Assembly: GCA_943788235.1 (NCBI GenBank)
Contig: CALSPM010000003.1
Location: 336,413 to 400,412, forward strand
Reading direction: 5' to 3'
Length of the DNA: 64,000 nucleotides
Origin: an uncultured Cyclobacteriaceae bacterium
GTDB taxonomy: Bacteria > Bacteroidota > Bacteroidia > Cytophagales > Cyclobacteriaceae
The stretch's first letter is position 1. Each line of letters begins with the position of its first letter. Shown here in pieces: positions 10,810 to 19,830 of the stretch. The notes beneath the pieces were generated by a model. That model was not told where the DNA came from and made no database searches. It was given only the letters and a program-made list of their open reading frames with translations. The position numbers were made by a program, and so were the translations under genes.

Positions 10810-11756
10810 TGCCCTTAAATCAAAAAATATTGGTGGTAGACCAAATGCATGATTCAATTCATGAGGTATTTCGTGGTATTGGTTTTGAGTGTTCCTATCA
10901 CCCTGAGATCACGCGAAAGGCAATGATACAAATATTGCCAGATTATGTTGGACTGATCATTAGGAGTAAGACCGCCGTTGATCACGAATTAATTCTCAAG
11001 GCTAAAAAATTGAGGTTTATAGGTAGGGCTGGGGCTGGAGTGGATAATATTGATGTGGACTTATTGGCTAAAAAAGGCATTACATTATTCAATGCGCCGG
11101 AAGGAAATCGGGATGCGGTAGGTGAGCATGGGGTTGGCATGCTACTGATGTTGTTAAATAAATTGAGGTTAGCTGACCAGGAGGTGCGTTCTTATCTGTG
11201 GGACAGGGAATCTAATAGAGGCCATGAGTTGAAAAATAAAGCGGTGGGTATCTTTGGTTTTGGATTTATGGGGAGCGCTTTTGCAGAGAAATTACGTGGG
11301 TTTGATTGTGAGATAATAGCTTATGACAAGTATAAAAAAGGTTATACCTCAGATATAAATTATGTAAAAGAGGTTGATCTCACTGATTTTAAACGAAGGA
11401 CTGAGATCTTGAGTATTCACATCCCTTTGACGCATGAAACCTATCACCTATTCGATTACGATTGTTTAAATTCTTTTAGAAATCTTAAATACATTATCAA
11501 TATGGCCAGAGGTGAAGTATTGTCTTTAAAAGATTTAAGTGCGATCATGTGTGAAGGAAATTTGAGTGGAGCGGCTTTAGATGTATTGGAAAATGAAAAG
11601 TTGAATACGTTGACCTTAGAAGAGCAAAATATTTATCAAAGTTTGTTTGATCATGAGCAGACCATTTTTTCACCGCACGTAGCAGGGTGGACTTATGAGT
11701 CCTACGAAAGAATCAATCATGTTTTGGCAAAAAAAATTTCTGAGCTGAAATTTTAA
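10809..11756 (+). CDS. D-isomer 2-hydroxyacid dehydrogenase / phosphoglycerate dehydrogenase-like
   Basis: RFIGRAGAGVDNIDVDLLAKKGITLFNAPEGNRDAVGEHGVGMLL; KAVGIFGFGFMGSAFAEKL; NMARGEVLSLKDL. Confidence 0.9.
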   Translation: MPLNQKILVVDQMHDSIHEVFRGIGFECSYHPEITRKAMIQILPDYVGLIIRSKTAVDHELILKAKKLRFIGRAGAGVDNIDVDLLAKKGITLFNAPEGNRDAVGEHGVGMLLMLLNKLRLADQEVRSYLWDRESNRGHELKNKAVGIFGFGFMGSAFAEKLRGFDCEIIAYDKYKKGYTSDINYVKEVDLTDFKRRTEILSIHIPLTHETYHLFDYDCLNSFRNLKYIINMARGEVLSLKDLSAIMCEGNLSGAALDVLENEKLNTLTLEEQNIYQSLFDHEQTIFSPHVAGWTYESYERINHVLAKKISELKF

Positions 11757-11776
11757 TTATAATGGCCAATTTTATT

Positions 11777-11784
11777 TATCTTTG
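11777..11784 (+). promoter_or_regulatory. Bacteroidota -7-like element TATCTTTG upstream of greA
   Basis: Exact match to TAnnTTTG, located after the 11756 stop and before greA. Confidence 0.5.
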
Positions 11785-11868
11785 CTACTCAATGTTAAAA
11801 GCACTTTAAGGCGGTCCATGACCGTTCTTTTTTGTTTAGGGTGTTTCTCAAAAATATTTTTTTTTAAT

Positions 11869-12342
11869 ATGTCAGTTAATTATTTCTCAAAAGACGGCCT
11901 GCAGAAGATCAAAGATGAATTAAAAGATCTTCAGACCAAAGGACGCGCCGACATGGCTAAGCAAATAGCGGAAGCTAGAGATAAAGGAGATTTGAGTGAA
12001 AATGCTGAATACGATGCTGCCAAAGATGCTCAAGGTCATCTTGAGCACAGGATCAAACAATTGGAAGCCATCGTAGGAGATGCCCGCGTATTGGATATCA
12101 ATGCTGTTGATATGTCCAAGGTAGGCGTTTTGAGTTTTGTTAGAATTAAGAATCTAAAAAATAACGTAGAAGTTAAATATCAATTGGTCGCGGAGGAAGA
12201 GGCCAATTTGGCATCGGGTAAAATTTCTGTTAAATCACCCATTGGTCAAGGTTTATTAGGAAAAAAAGTAGGTGATTTGGCAGTAATGAATGTGCCAGTA
12301 GGAGAAATGAAATTTGAGATTTTAGAGATAAGTTACGACTGA
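11869..12342 (+). CDS. greA: Transcription elongation factor GreA (ORF-track start at 11782 probably too early)
   Basis: MSVNYFSKDGLQKIKDELKDLQTKGRADMAKQIAEARDKGDLSENAEYDAAKDAQGHLE. Confidence 0.95.
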   Translation: MSVNYFSKDGLQKIKDELKDLQTKGRADMAKQIAEARDKGDLSENAEYDAAKDAQGHLEHRIKQLEAIVGDARVLDINAVDMSKVGVLSFVRIKNLKNNVEVKYQLVAEEEANLASGKISVKSPIGQGLLGKKVGDLAVMNVPVGEMKFEILEISYD

Positions 12343-12343
12343 T

Positions 12344-12736
12344 ATGCCTTCTGTGTTTTCTCAAATTGCTAGTCATGAAATCCCTTCTCACATCGTAGCT
12401 GAGGATGAGCAACATGTAGCCTTTTTAGACATCAGTCCATTGGTCATGGGGCATGTACTCGTGATTCCCAAAAGAGAAGTTGACTACATTTACGATTTAG
12501 AGGATGATGAAATAGGAGCACTTCACATCTTCGCGAAAAAAGTTGCCAAGTCACTGAAATCAGCCATTCCTTGTTTGCGCATTGGCGTCAGTGTGATCGG
12601 CTTAGAAGTGCCTCATGCTCATATACATTTAATCCCTCTTAGTTCGATGGAAGATATTAATTTTAGTAGGATGAAATTATCACCTTCAAATGAAGAATTA
12701 GAGGTAATTTCAAAGAGAATAATCGCACATTCTTAG
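12344..12736 (+). CDS. HIT family protein
   Basis: HVLVIPKREVDYIYDL and HAHIHLIPL (HIT motif). Confidence 0.93.
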   Translation: MPSVFSQIASHEIPSHIVAEDEQHVAFLDISPLVMGHVLVIPKREVDYIYDLEDDEIGALHIFAKKVAKSLKSAIPCLRIGVSVIGLEVPHAHIHLIPLSSMEDINFSRMKLSPSNEELEVISKRIIAHS

Positions 12737-13299
12737 GATTTAATTCTTTTGGGATTGTCACTTAAAAAAGCACCCCAACCTTGGGTCTTCTTCGTATGCG
12801 TATTGCCCTGAAAATGGTGACAAAGGGCAACGGCCAGTGCATCAGTGGCATCTAATAGATAATCTGTTTTCTTAAATTTCAGCAAGTTTTGAATCATGGC
12901 TGCTACTTGTTCCTTAGAAGCATTACCATTTCCTGTTACCGATTGTTTTACCTTTTTTGGCGCATATTCATTGATAGGTATGTCGTGCGTCAGCGCAGCA
13001 GCCATCGCGACCCCTTGGGCCCTACCTAATTTGAGCATTGATTGTACATTTTTACCGAAAAAAGGAGCTTCAAGAGCAACTTCATCAGGCATGAAGTCTT
13101 CGATAATTTGATTGACCCTATCGTATATTTTTTTTAATTTTAATTCATGCCCAACATACTTTTTCAGATGAATGACACCAAATTGCAATAATTTAATTTC
13201 CTGCTTTTGAACGACGATGACGCCATATCCCATGACACTGGTTCCGGGATCTAAGCCTAAAATAATTTTGCTTGCTGCTATTTTATTTTCAATACCCAT
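12733..13299 (-). CDS. ruvC: Crossover junction endodeoxyribonuclease RuvC (start at 13299 preferred over 13341)
   Basis: IILGLDPGTSVMGYGVI; EAPFFGKNVQSMLKLGRAQGVAMA; DATDALAVALCHH. Confidence 0.95.
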   Translation of the reverse strand: MGIENKIAASKIILGLDPGTSVMGYGVIVVQKQEIKLLQFGVIHLKKYVGHELKLKKIYDRVNQIIEDFMPDEVALEAPFFGKNVQSMLKLGRAQGVAMAAALTHDIPINEYAPKKVKQSVTGNGNASKEQVAAMIQNLLKFKKTDYLLDATDALAVALCHHFQGNTHTKKTQGWGAFLSDNPKRIKS

Positions 13300-13501
13300 G
13301 GCTACAAATAAAGGGGATCCTTGACAGATTAAAAAGTCCAATGGCGGACCTCTTGGGATTTTATTGAACTTGTTTCTGAGGGGTTGTACATTTTTTGAAT
13401 TGGGATTAGATATCGCTATTGGATAGCATTTTAATTTTATTTTTTGGTTTTGATGTTAAGCGATTACTTTTAAATTTGTGACGACCATTAATGATGACTG
13501 G

Positions 13502-13756
13502 ATGACAAATACTCAATATGAAATAATAGATGCGCTCTATTTTGTGATCCATTTTGATGAATTACTAGCGCAACTCGATTTGGACGAAGGGCTCTTGGTA
13601 GTTGAGCTTCATAAACTCCATCAGAAGGGTTGGATTAGGGTTTATGATACCATTAATCAGGAACTTGAAAACCATGCTCTACTAGATGATAGAATTATAA
13701 AATATCAATTTCTTGCGAGCAAACAAGGATTAATTGCGCACAATTCTGATGGGTAA
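13502..13756 (+). CDS. Conserved-looking small hypothetical protein
   Basis: Open frame MTNTQYEIIDALYFVIHFDELLAQLDLDEGLLVVELHKLHQKGWIRVYD; TAAATTTG promoter-like motif at 13471-13478 argues for start at 13502 rather than GTG 13478. Confidence 0.6.
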   Translation: MTNTQYEIIDALYFVIHFDELLAQLDLDEGLLVVELHKLHQKGWIRVYDTINQELENHALLDDRIIKYQFLASKQGLIAHNSDG

Positions 13757-13803
13757 TGGCCGTTATGAAAGGGTAAAAAAATGATGAAAAAAGAGCATTT
13801 TTG

Positions 13804-14448
13804 GTGAGGAGCCATCTTTTTATTAAATAACCTAATTGGTTAAAATTCATAACCCCCGGGCTTACTTGGTCACTGCCCAATGATGACTAATTTATTTATT
13901 TGACTTTTGATGATGGCCCCGTCAACAAGGCAACACCCTATGTGGTGGATGTTTTAAATGATTTAAAGGCAAAAGTGAGTTTTTTTGTGGTTGGGGAAAT
14001 GGCTGAAAAAAATATAGTATTATTGTAGCTTATGACTGCTTCAGGCCATTTTATTGGGAACCATACTTATCAGCACCTCAACGAGTGGAAAACCCCTGCC
14101 CAGATTTATTTGAAGGCTATACTTAAGTGTCAGCAATTCATTGATGCGATCGTGCCTGCATCTTCCATAAAATTATTTCATCCCTCTTATGGTAGGCTGA
14201 CTAAAACCCAAATAGGGATGCTTAAAAAGGAATATAAAATTATTTTGTGTGAAAAGATTTCTGGATACTACCAACCCAATTTCTCTTTTCCGAGAGTATT
14301 GCGTTCATTATACGAAGCTCAGGCGGGAGATATTGTGCTTTTTCATGATATTATTAAATGTTATCAAAATGTTGAGATTTTCTTACTCAAATTTTTAGCC
14401 TTTTTTTCGGCGAGAGGGTATACATTTAGAATACTAAATATGTGTTGA
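13804..14448 (+). pseudogene. Polysaccharide deacetylase (NodB-like) with three in-frame stop codons
   Basis: Single frame: VRSHLFIK*PNWLKFITPGLTWSLPNDD*FIYLTFDDGPVNKATPYVVDVLNDLKAKVSFFVVGEMAEKNIVLL*LMTASGHFIGNHTYQHLNEW...; stops at 13828 (TAA), 13888 (TAA), 14026 (TAG); motifs TFDDGP and HxxxxHTYQH. Confidence 0.88.
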
Positions 14449-14451
14449 ATT

Positions 14452-15219
14452 ATGCTGATAGAAACACATGCCCACCTCTATTCAAAAGACTTCAATGAAG
14501 ATGTGAATCAAGTTATTCTTCGTGCTAAGGAAGCAGGAATTGAGAAAATACTCATGCCTAATATTGATAGCCAAAGTATTGAACCTATGCTTGGGCTTGA
14601 AACGGCTTACCCTAATTTTTGTCTACCCATGATAGGATTACACCCTTGCTCGGTCAATAGTAATTATGAAGATGAATTGGCGAGGGTATCTTTTTGGTTA
14701 AAAAAACGAAAATTTATCGCGATTGGTGAAATAGGAACCGACTTATACTGGGACAAAACCTTTTGGCCAGAGCAGCAAAAAGCATTCCTTCAACAATGTC
14801 AATGGGCTTTAGATTATGATCTGCCCATTGCAATCCACAGTAGAGCTTCGATCGCGGAGACCATTGATTTAATTAGACCCTATGTTCTCAAGGGGCTCAA
14901 GGGTGTTTTTCATTGTTTTGCTGGCTCGATTACCCAAGCGGCTGAAATTAAAAACTTAGGATTTTATTTGGGTATTGGAGGGGTTTTGACTTTTAAAAAT
15001 GGAGGTTTAAATGATTTAATGGCTGAGATAGGAATCGATCATATTATTTTGGAGACAGACAGTCCTTATTTAGCGCCTAAACCTTTTCGAGGAAAAAGAA
15101 ATGAGCCTGCCTACCTGACGCACATAGTTCGTGAGTTATCTTTATGCTTAGATATGAATGTTTCTGAGATTTCTCAAATCACCAGTCAACATGCTAAGAT
15201 CTTATTTCGATTAAAATGA
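14452..15219 (+). CDS. tatD: TatD family hydrolase
   Basis: MLIETHAHLYSKDFNED; IGEIGTDLYWD; LPIAIHSRA; ILETDSPYLAPKPFRGKRNEPAYL. Confidence 0.94.
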   Translation: MLIETHAHLYSKDFNEDVNQVILRAKEAGIEKILMPNIDSQSIEPMLGLETAYPNFCLPMIGLHPCSVNSNYEDELARVSFWLKKRKFIAIGEIGTDLYWDKTFWPEQQKAFLQQCQWALDYDLPIAIHSRASIAETIDLIRPYVLKGLKGVFHCFAGSITQAAEIKNLGFYLGIGGVLTFKNGGLNDLMAEIGIDHIILETDSPYLAPKPFRGKRNEPAYLTHIVRELSLCLDMNVSEISQITSQHAKILFRLK

Positions 15220-16280
15220 ACTATAAAATCTTTAAAATCCGAACCAGTCATAATCTATCCGGACAGCGTTCCATTCTTATTATATATACCGGCGGCACTA
15301 TAGGTATGGTTCATGATGAAACTGGAAGTTTGGTGCCCTTCAACTTCATTAAAGTAATGGAGCGGATCCCTGAGTTATCTAAGATTGAAGTAGGATTGAC
15401 GGTGATCTCTTTTCCAAAGCCTATTGATTCTTCCAATGTGAGCATCCGCGACTGGCAAGCTCTTGGATACATCATTTACGAGAATTATGATCAATATGAT
15501 GGATTTGTTATTCTCCATGGAACCGATACGATGGCTTATTCAGCCTCTGCCTTAAGCTTTATGCTTGAAGGATTGGCAAAACCTGTTATTTTTACAGGAG
15601 CTCAAATACCTATTGGAAATTTAAGATCAGATGCCCGTGAAAATCTAATTACTGCCATAGAAATTGCTGCCGATCAGCGAAATGGAACGCCACTAATTAA
15701 AGAAGTTTGTATTTATTTTAATTTCGGGTTATTTCGGGGTAATAGGTCCCAAAAAGTTAAAAGCAGCACTTTTGCTGCTTTTGAGTCTCAAAATTACCCA
15801 CTACTCGCAGAAGTAGGAATGGATATAAATTATAATGAAGCTATTTTGGCAGCGCCCAATGGTTTAGTTCCCCTTCGTTTGCATCAAGATCTAGATGACA
15901 ATGTTGCCCTTTTAAAGATATTTCCAGGACTCAATAAAGCAGTGCTTGAAAGTATTTTAGGTAGTGAAAACCTCAAAGGACTAGTTATGGAAACCTTTGG
16001 ATCTGGAAATATACCGAATGAGCCCTGGTTCATTGAATGCTTAAAAAAGGCGGTCGCAAATCAGATCATTATTTTAAATGTGAGTCAATGTAGCGGAGGC
16101 GAAGTAATTCATGGAAGATACGAAACCAGTAGAAAATTATCAGAAATTGGAATTATTAGTGGAGGAAATATTACGACCGAATCTGCCATTATCAAGTTAA
16201 TGTTGTTTCTGGGGAGCAAGAAATCTCCAGAAATTATCAAGAATTTGCTTGTAAATCCTATGAATGGTGAAATGGATTGA
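15216..16280 (+). CDS. ansA: L-asparaginase, type I
   Basis: ILIIYTGGTIGMV; GFVILHGTDTMAYSASALSFMLE; FTGAQIPIGNLRSDARENL. Confidence 0.94.
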   Translation: MNYKIFKIRTSHNLSGQRSILIIYTGGTIGMVHDETGSLVPFNFIKVMERIPELSKIEVGLTVISFPKPIDSSNVSIRDWQALGYIIYENYDQYDGFVILHGTDTMAYSASALSFMLEGLAKPVIFTGAQIPIGNLRSDARENLITAIEIAADQRNGTPLIKEVCIYFNFGLFRGNRSQKVKSSTFAAFESQNYPLLAEVGMDINYNEAILAAPNGLVPLRLHQDLDDNVALLKIFPGLNKAVLESILGSENLKGLVMETFGSGNIPNEPWFIECLKKAVANQIIILNVSQCSGGEVIHGRYETSRKLSEIGIISGGNITTESAIIKLMLFLGSKKSPEIIKNLLVNPMNGEMD

Positions 16281-16377
16281 TGAAAGGATAGATAAATAAA
16301 TCTAAATTTGGATAAGGTGTTTTTTCTTGATTTATTTGTTGTCATATTTAGTATGTACGATGAAGAGGTATTCAAAA

Positions 16378-16464
16378 GGAGAGGTGGCCGAGTGGCTGAA
16401 GGCGCACGCTTGGAAAGCGTGTATATCCTTGCGGATATCGGGGGTTCGAATCCCTTCCTCTCCG
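16378..16464 (+). tRNA. tRNA-Ser (anticodon GGA)
   Basis: GGAGAGG/CCTCTCC acceptor stem, D-arm GGCCGAGTGGCTGAAGGC, anticodon loop CTTGGAAAG, long variable arm, GGTTCGAATCC T-arm. Confidence 0.97.
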
Positions 16465-16523
16465 CACTAAATATCTAAAAAAAAGAGAAAAAATTAATTT
16501 TAACTGTGACTAATCAATTGATT

Positions 16524-17357
16524 ATGAAAAAATTTCTAAGTTATTTTATTTTAGCTGGCTTACTATCCATCGCGTCGATGACTGCTTATGCCCAAGACCA
16601 GATGGACTCGAGTGAAATGGTAGCATCCGAGGATACGCTATCAATGACATCCCCTGATTCAACGATGGAAGAAATTGTTGAAGGGGTTGCGGTAATGGAA
16701 GAGGAAGTAGTAGAGGAAGAGGCAAGCTTTCATCAGGTGATCAAACAACAATTTATTGATGGAGGTCCAGAGTTCATGGGTATCGTATTGATATGCTTGA
16801 TCTTAGGCTTGGCCATATCCATTGAGCGCATCATTCACTTAAATTTAGCCACTACAAATGTATCGAAGCTGCTCGGTAAGGTAGATGAAGCTTTGAATTC
16901 AGGGGGGGTAGAAGCGGCCAAAGAAGTATGTAGAAACACTAATGGTCCCGTGGCTTCCATTTTTGTCCAAGGCTTAATGAGAATGTCCGAAGGAGTTGAA
17001 ATGGTTGAAAAATCAATTATAGCCTACGGTTCGGTCGAAATGGGAAAACTTGAAAAAGGAATGGTTTGGATTTCGTTATTTATTTCTTTGGCGCCTATGT
17101 TAGGATTTATGGGGACAGTGATAGGAATGATTGATGCATTTGATGCCATTGCAGCGGCAGGGGACGTATCTCCGTCGTTAGTAGCTGGGGGTATTAAAGT
17201 AGCGCTATTGACGACCGTTGGAGGTTTGATAGTGGCCGTTATTCTACAGTTATTTTATAATTATTTAGTTTCAAAAGTTGATTCTTTGGTCAACAGCATG
17301 GAAGATGCTTCGATTACTCTAGTCGATATGTTAGTTAGACATAATGAAGGTAAGTAA
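16524..17357 (+). CDS. exbB: MotA/TolQ/ExbB proton channel family protein with N-terminal signal sequence and acidic linker
   Basis: MKKFLSYFILAGLLSIASMTAYAQ; MGIVLICLILGLAISIERI; SLFISLAPMLGFMGTVIGMIDAFDAIA. Confidence 0.92.
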   Translation: MKKFLSYFILAGLLSIASMTAYAQDQMDSSEMVASEDTLSMTSPDSTMEEIVEGVAVMEEEVVEEEASFHQVIKQQFIDGGPEFMGIVLICLILGLAISIERIIHLNLATTNVSKLLGKVDEALNSGGVEAAKEVCRNTNGPVASIFVQGLMRMSEGVEMVEKSIIAYGSVEMGKLEKGMVWISLFISLAPMLGFMGTVIGMIDAFDAIAAAGDVSPSLVAGGIKVALLTTVGGLIVAVILQLFYNYLVSKVDSLVNSMEDASITLVDMLVRHNEGK

Positions 17358-17376
17358 ACTAAAATATTAAAAATAT

Positions 17377-17682
17377 ATGGATTTTATAGACATTGGATTA
17401 ATCGGTAGCTACGTCTTAATAGGGCTTTGTGCCTTGGCTGCCGTTCTCATACCGCTTTACCAATCATTTGGAGATCCCAAATCATTATTGAAGTCAGGAA
17501 TCGGAGTTGGTATCATGATGATAGTATTTCTTTTTGGCTACTTTTTAGCCGACGGAAGTTCTGTTGGTGTGGATGAAACTACTTCAAAATTTGTGGGCGC
17601 AGGTATCATTACTACCTATGCCTTCTTTTTTCTTGCTATTGCTGGGATTATTTATACTGAAATATCTAAAATTTTTAGCTAA
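17377..17682 (+). CDS. Small integral membrane protein within exbB-exbD operon
   Basis: Three hydrophobic helices (GSYVLIGLCALAAVLIPLY, IGVGIMMIVFLFGYFLADG, GIITTYAFFFLAIAGIIYTEI); tight spacing to both neighbours. Confidence 0.8.
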   Translation: MDFIDIGLIGSYVLIGLCALAAVLIPLYQSFGDPKSLLKSGIGVGIMMIVFLFGYFLADGSSVGVDETTSKFVGAGIITTYAFFFLAIAGIIYTEISKIFS

Positions 17683-17684
17683 CT

Positions 17685-18320
17685 ATGCCAAGAGGAAAGA
17701 AAAAACTTCCAGAGGTTAGCTCGGGTTCGATGGCAGACATTGCTTTTCTGCTCTTGATCTTCTTTTTGGTGACGACCACGATTGCCAATGATAAAGGGAT
17801 TTTATTGAGGTTACCACCTCCACCAGATCCCTTACAGGAGCAATTAGACATAAAAATACCGGACCGGAATATTTTTACCATTCTAGCGAATTCAAAGGAT
17901 CAATTGCTTGTTGAAGGAGAACCTTTTGAAGGGAGTATGGACGATTTAAAAAATGACGTGAAGAAGTTTATCTTGAATTTCGGAAAGCCTACGCCTGATG
18001 GAATTGAAATTTATAACAGTTTACCTCCACAGATGAAAGCTTTTGTCAATGCTAACGGCAGGAATCCGGAGTCTTCGGACGATCCTACAAGTCTAAAGTC
18101 CATTGTTTCTTTTAAATCGGCCAGAGGCACCAGTTATGATCTCTATGTGGGTATTTTAGATGCGATGAATGCTGCTTATAATGAAGTGTATGCCTCCCGC
18201 GTTGGAATCACAACTGAAGAGTGGTTGAGCCTTGATAGGAGCAATAGTATGCAGAAAGAGATGTACAGCCGTGGACGTAGTGGTATCCCAAGAGCTATAT
18301 CTATCGCCGAACCAGATTAA
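17685..18320 (+). CDS. exbD: Biopolymer transport protein ExbD/TolR
   Basis: SSGSMADIAFLLLIFFLVTTTIANDKGILLRLPPP. Confidence 0.92.
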   Translation: MPRGKKKLPEVSSGSMADIAFLLLIFFLVTTTIANDKGILLRLPPPPDPLQEQLDIKIPDRNIFTILANSKDQLLVEGEPFEGSMDDLKNDVKKFILNFGKPTPDGIEIYNSLPPQMKAFVNANGRNPESSDDPTSLKSIVSFKSARGTSYDLYVGILDAMNAAYNEVYASRVGITTEEWLSLDRSNSMQKEMYSRGRSGIPRAISIAEPD

Positions 18321-18333
18321 AACGAATTAAGTT

Positions 18334-18798
18334 ATGCCAAAATTTAAGAAAAACTCAAATACATCCGAGGATATTCCAACAGCTGCATTGCCTGATATTA
18401 TTTTTATGTTGTTGTTCTTTTTTATGGTGACCACTGTTATGAGAGAGACAGATATTATGGTAAAGCAGAAAATTCCGCGTGCTACCCAGTTGACTAAAAT
18501 AGAAAGAAAGTCGTTGGTGAGTTATATTTATGTTGGAGAACCCAAAAATGTCAGTCTTTACGGTTCAGAGCCAAAAATCCAAATTAATGACGTATTCATC
18601 ACAGCGGAGGATATTATCGGTTTTGTGAACACTGAGAAAGATAAGCTTGACGAAGTTGAACGAGACCAGATAACCATGTCCATGAAAGTAGACGTGGATG
18701 TTAAAATGGGAATCATATCAGACGTTCAACAAGAATTAAGAAAGGCAAATGCACTCAAAATACTTTACAGTACGATAAAAAGAGTGGCTGAGAAATAA
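18334..18798 (+). CDS. exbD: Biopolymer transport protein ExbD/TolR (second copy)
   Basis: DIPTAALPDIIFMLLFFFMVTTVMRETDIMVKQKIPRATQ. Confidence 0.9.
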   Translation: MPKFKKNSNTSEDIPTAALPDIIFMLLFFFMVTTVMRETDIMVKQKIPRATQLTKIERKSLVSYIYVGEPKNVSLYGSEPKIQINDVFITAEDIIGFVNTEKDKLDEVERDQITMSMKVDVDVKMGIISDVQQELRKANALKILYSTIKRVAEK

Positions 18799-18817
18799 GT
18801 TTAAAATACTTTTATAA

Positions 18818-18849
18818 GAAAAAGGTCATAATCATATGTGCCTTTTTTT
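18818..18849. terminator. Bidirectional hairpin terminator between convergent exbD and HNH gene
   Basis: AAAAAGG ... CCTTTTTTT inverted repeat in convergent intergenic region. Confidence 0.65.
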
Positions 18850-18853
18850 ATTT

Positions 18854-19363
18854 CTAATTATTTGATTTTGGTTCCAAAAAGGGAGCCCATTCGTTTTGCT
18901 TTTGATGATTTAGATTCTTTAAAAACATAATAAAAGATGGCTTTATTGGTTTTTTATGGAGTATTAAATTGGACTCACAGATGAACTTGTCACCTTTTTT
19001 TGCGTTACAAGAAAGACAGGCAGTGACAAGATTTGTCCAAATAGATTTACCACCCCTGGATCTTGGAATGAGATGGTCAAGTGTTAAATCTTGGGTTTGG
19101 CCACAGTATTGACATTTATATTGATCTCTTTTAAAAATATTTTGACGGCTCAAAATAACACTCTTGTAAGGTAAGCTGACATACCTGTTCAGTTTAATTA
19201 CAGAGGGATAGGGATAGCTTTGACTGATACTTCTTAAGACCTGACTTTTTGACTCGCTGACGAGTTCCGCTTTTGCATTAAAAATTAAAAGAAAGGCACG
19301 GTTTACATGACAGAGGGCCAACGGAGTAAAGTCTTGATTTAATACCAGTACCCCCATCATCAA
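18854..19363 (-). CDS. HNH endonuclease family protein
   Basis: CQYCGQTQDLTLDHLIPRSRGGKSIWTNLVTACLSCNAKKGD. Confidence 0.93.
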   Translation of the reverse strand: MMMGVLVLNQDFTPLALCHVNRAFLLIFNAKAELVSESKSQVLRSISQSYPYPSVIKLNRYVSLPYKSVILSRQNIFKRDQYKCQYCGQTQDLTLDHLIPRSRGGKSIWTNLVTACLSCNAKKGDKFICESNLILHKKPIKPSFIMFLKNLNHQKQNEWAPFLEPKSNN

Positions 19364-19830
19364 ATAAGCTTAATTTGTTTTAACTCTCGGTCATGATCTT
19401 TTTTCTTCATACTTTCCCTTTTATCATGTAGCTTTTTTCCTTGTGCCAGAGCTATTTCCATTTTGGCTATTCCTCTTTTAATAACATATAATTTTGTGGG
19501 GATGATGGCTAATCCCTTTTCCTCTGATTTGGCTTTAAATCTTTCAATTTCTTTTTTGCTCAGTAATAACTTCCTCTCTCGGGTAGGTTCATGGTTATAA
19601 ATTGAGCTTTCTTTATAGATCGCAATATTCATAGATCGCACAAAAAGTTCTCCACGAATGACGATACAATGTGCTTCTTGCAGTGAAACTTTACCTTCCC
19701 TTATAGATTTTATTTCACTTCCTTGTAACACAATACCAACTTCCAATTTTTCAATGAGAATGTAATTAAAGGATGCTTTCTTATTGCGAATAGAAATATT
19801 ATCAGAAAATCGGGTCTTGTTATTTTTCAT
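19360..19830 (-). CDS. smpB: SsrA-binding protein
   Basis: ILIEKLEVGIVLQGSEIKSIREGKVSLQEAH; PTKLYVIKRGIAKMEIALAQGKKLHDKRESMKKKDHDRE. Confidence 0.96.
   Translation of the reverse strand: MKNNKTRFSDNISIRNKKASFNYILIEKLEVGIVLQGSEIKSIREGKVSLQEAHCIVIRGELFVRSMNIAIYKESSIYNHEPTRERKLLLSKKEIERFKAKSEEKGLAIIPTKLYVIKRGIAKMEIALAQGKKLHDKRESMKKKDHDRELKQIKLI

Noticed and set aside
13804-14448. Possible stop-codon recoding system suggested by in-frame stops in conserved genes
   Set aside because: All three stop codons are involved and the same codons end normal genes; simple pseudogenisation is more likely.
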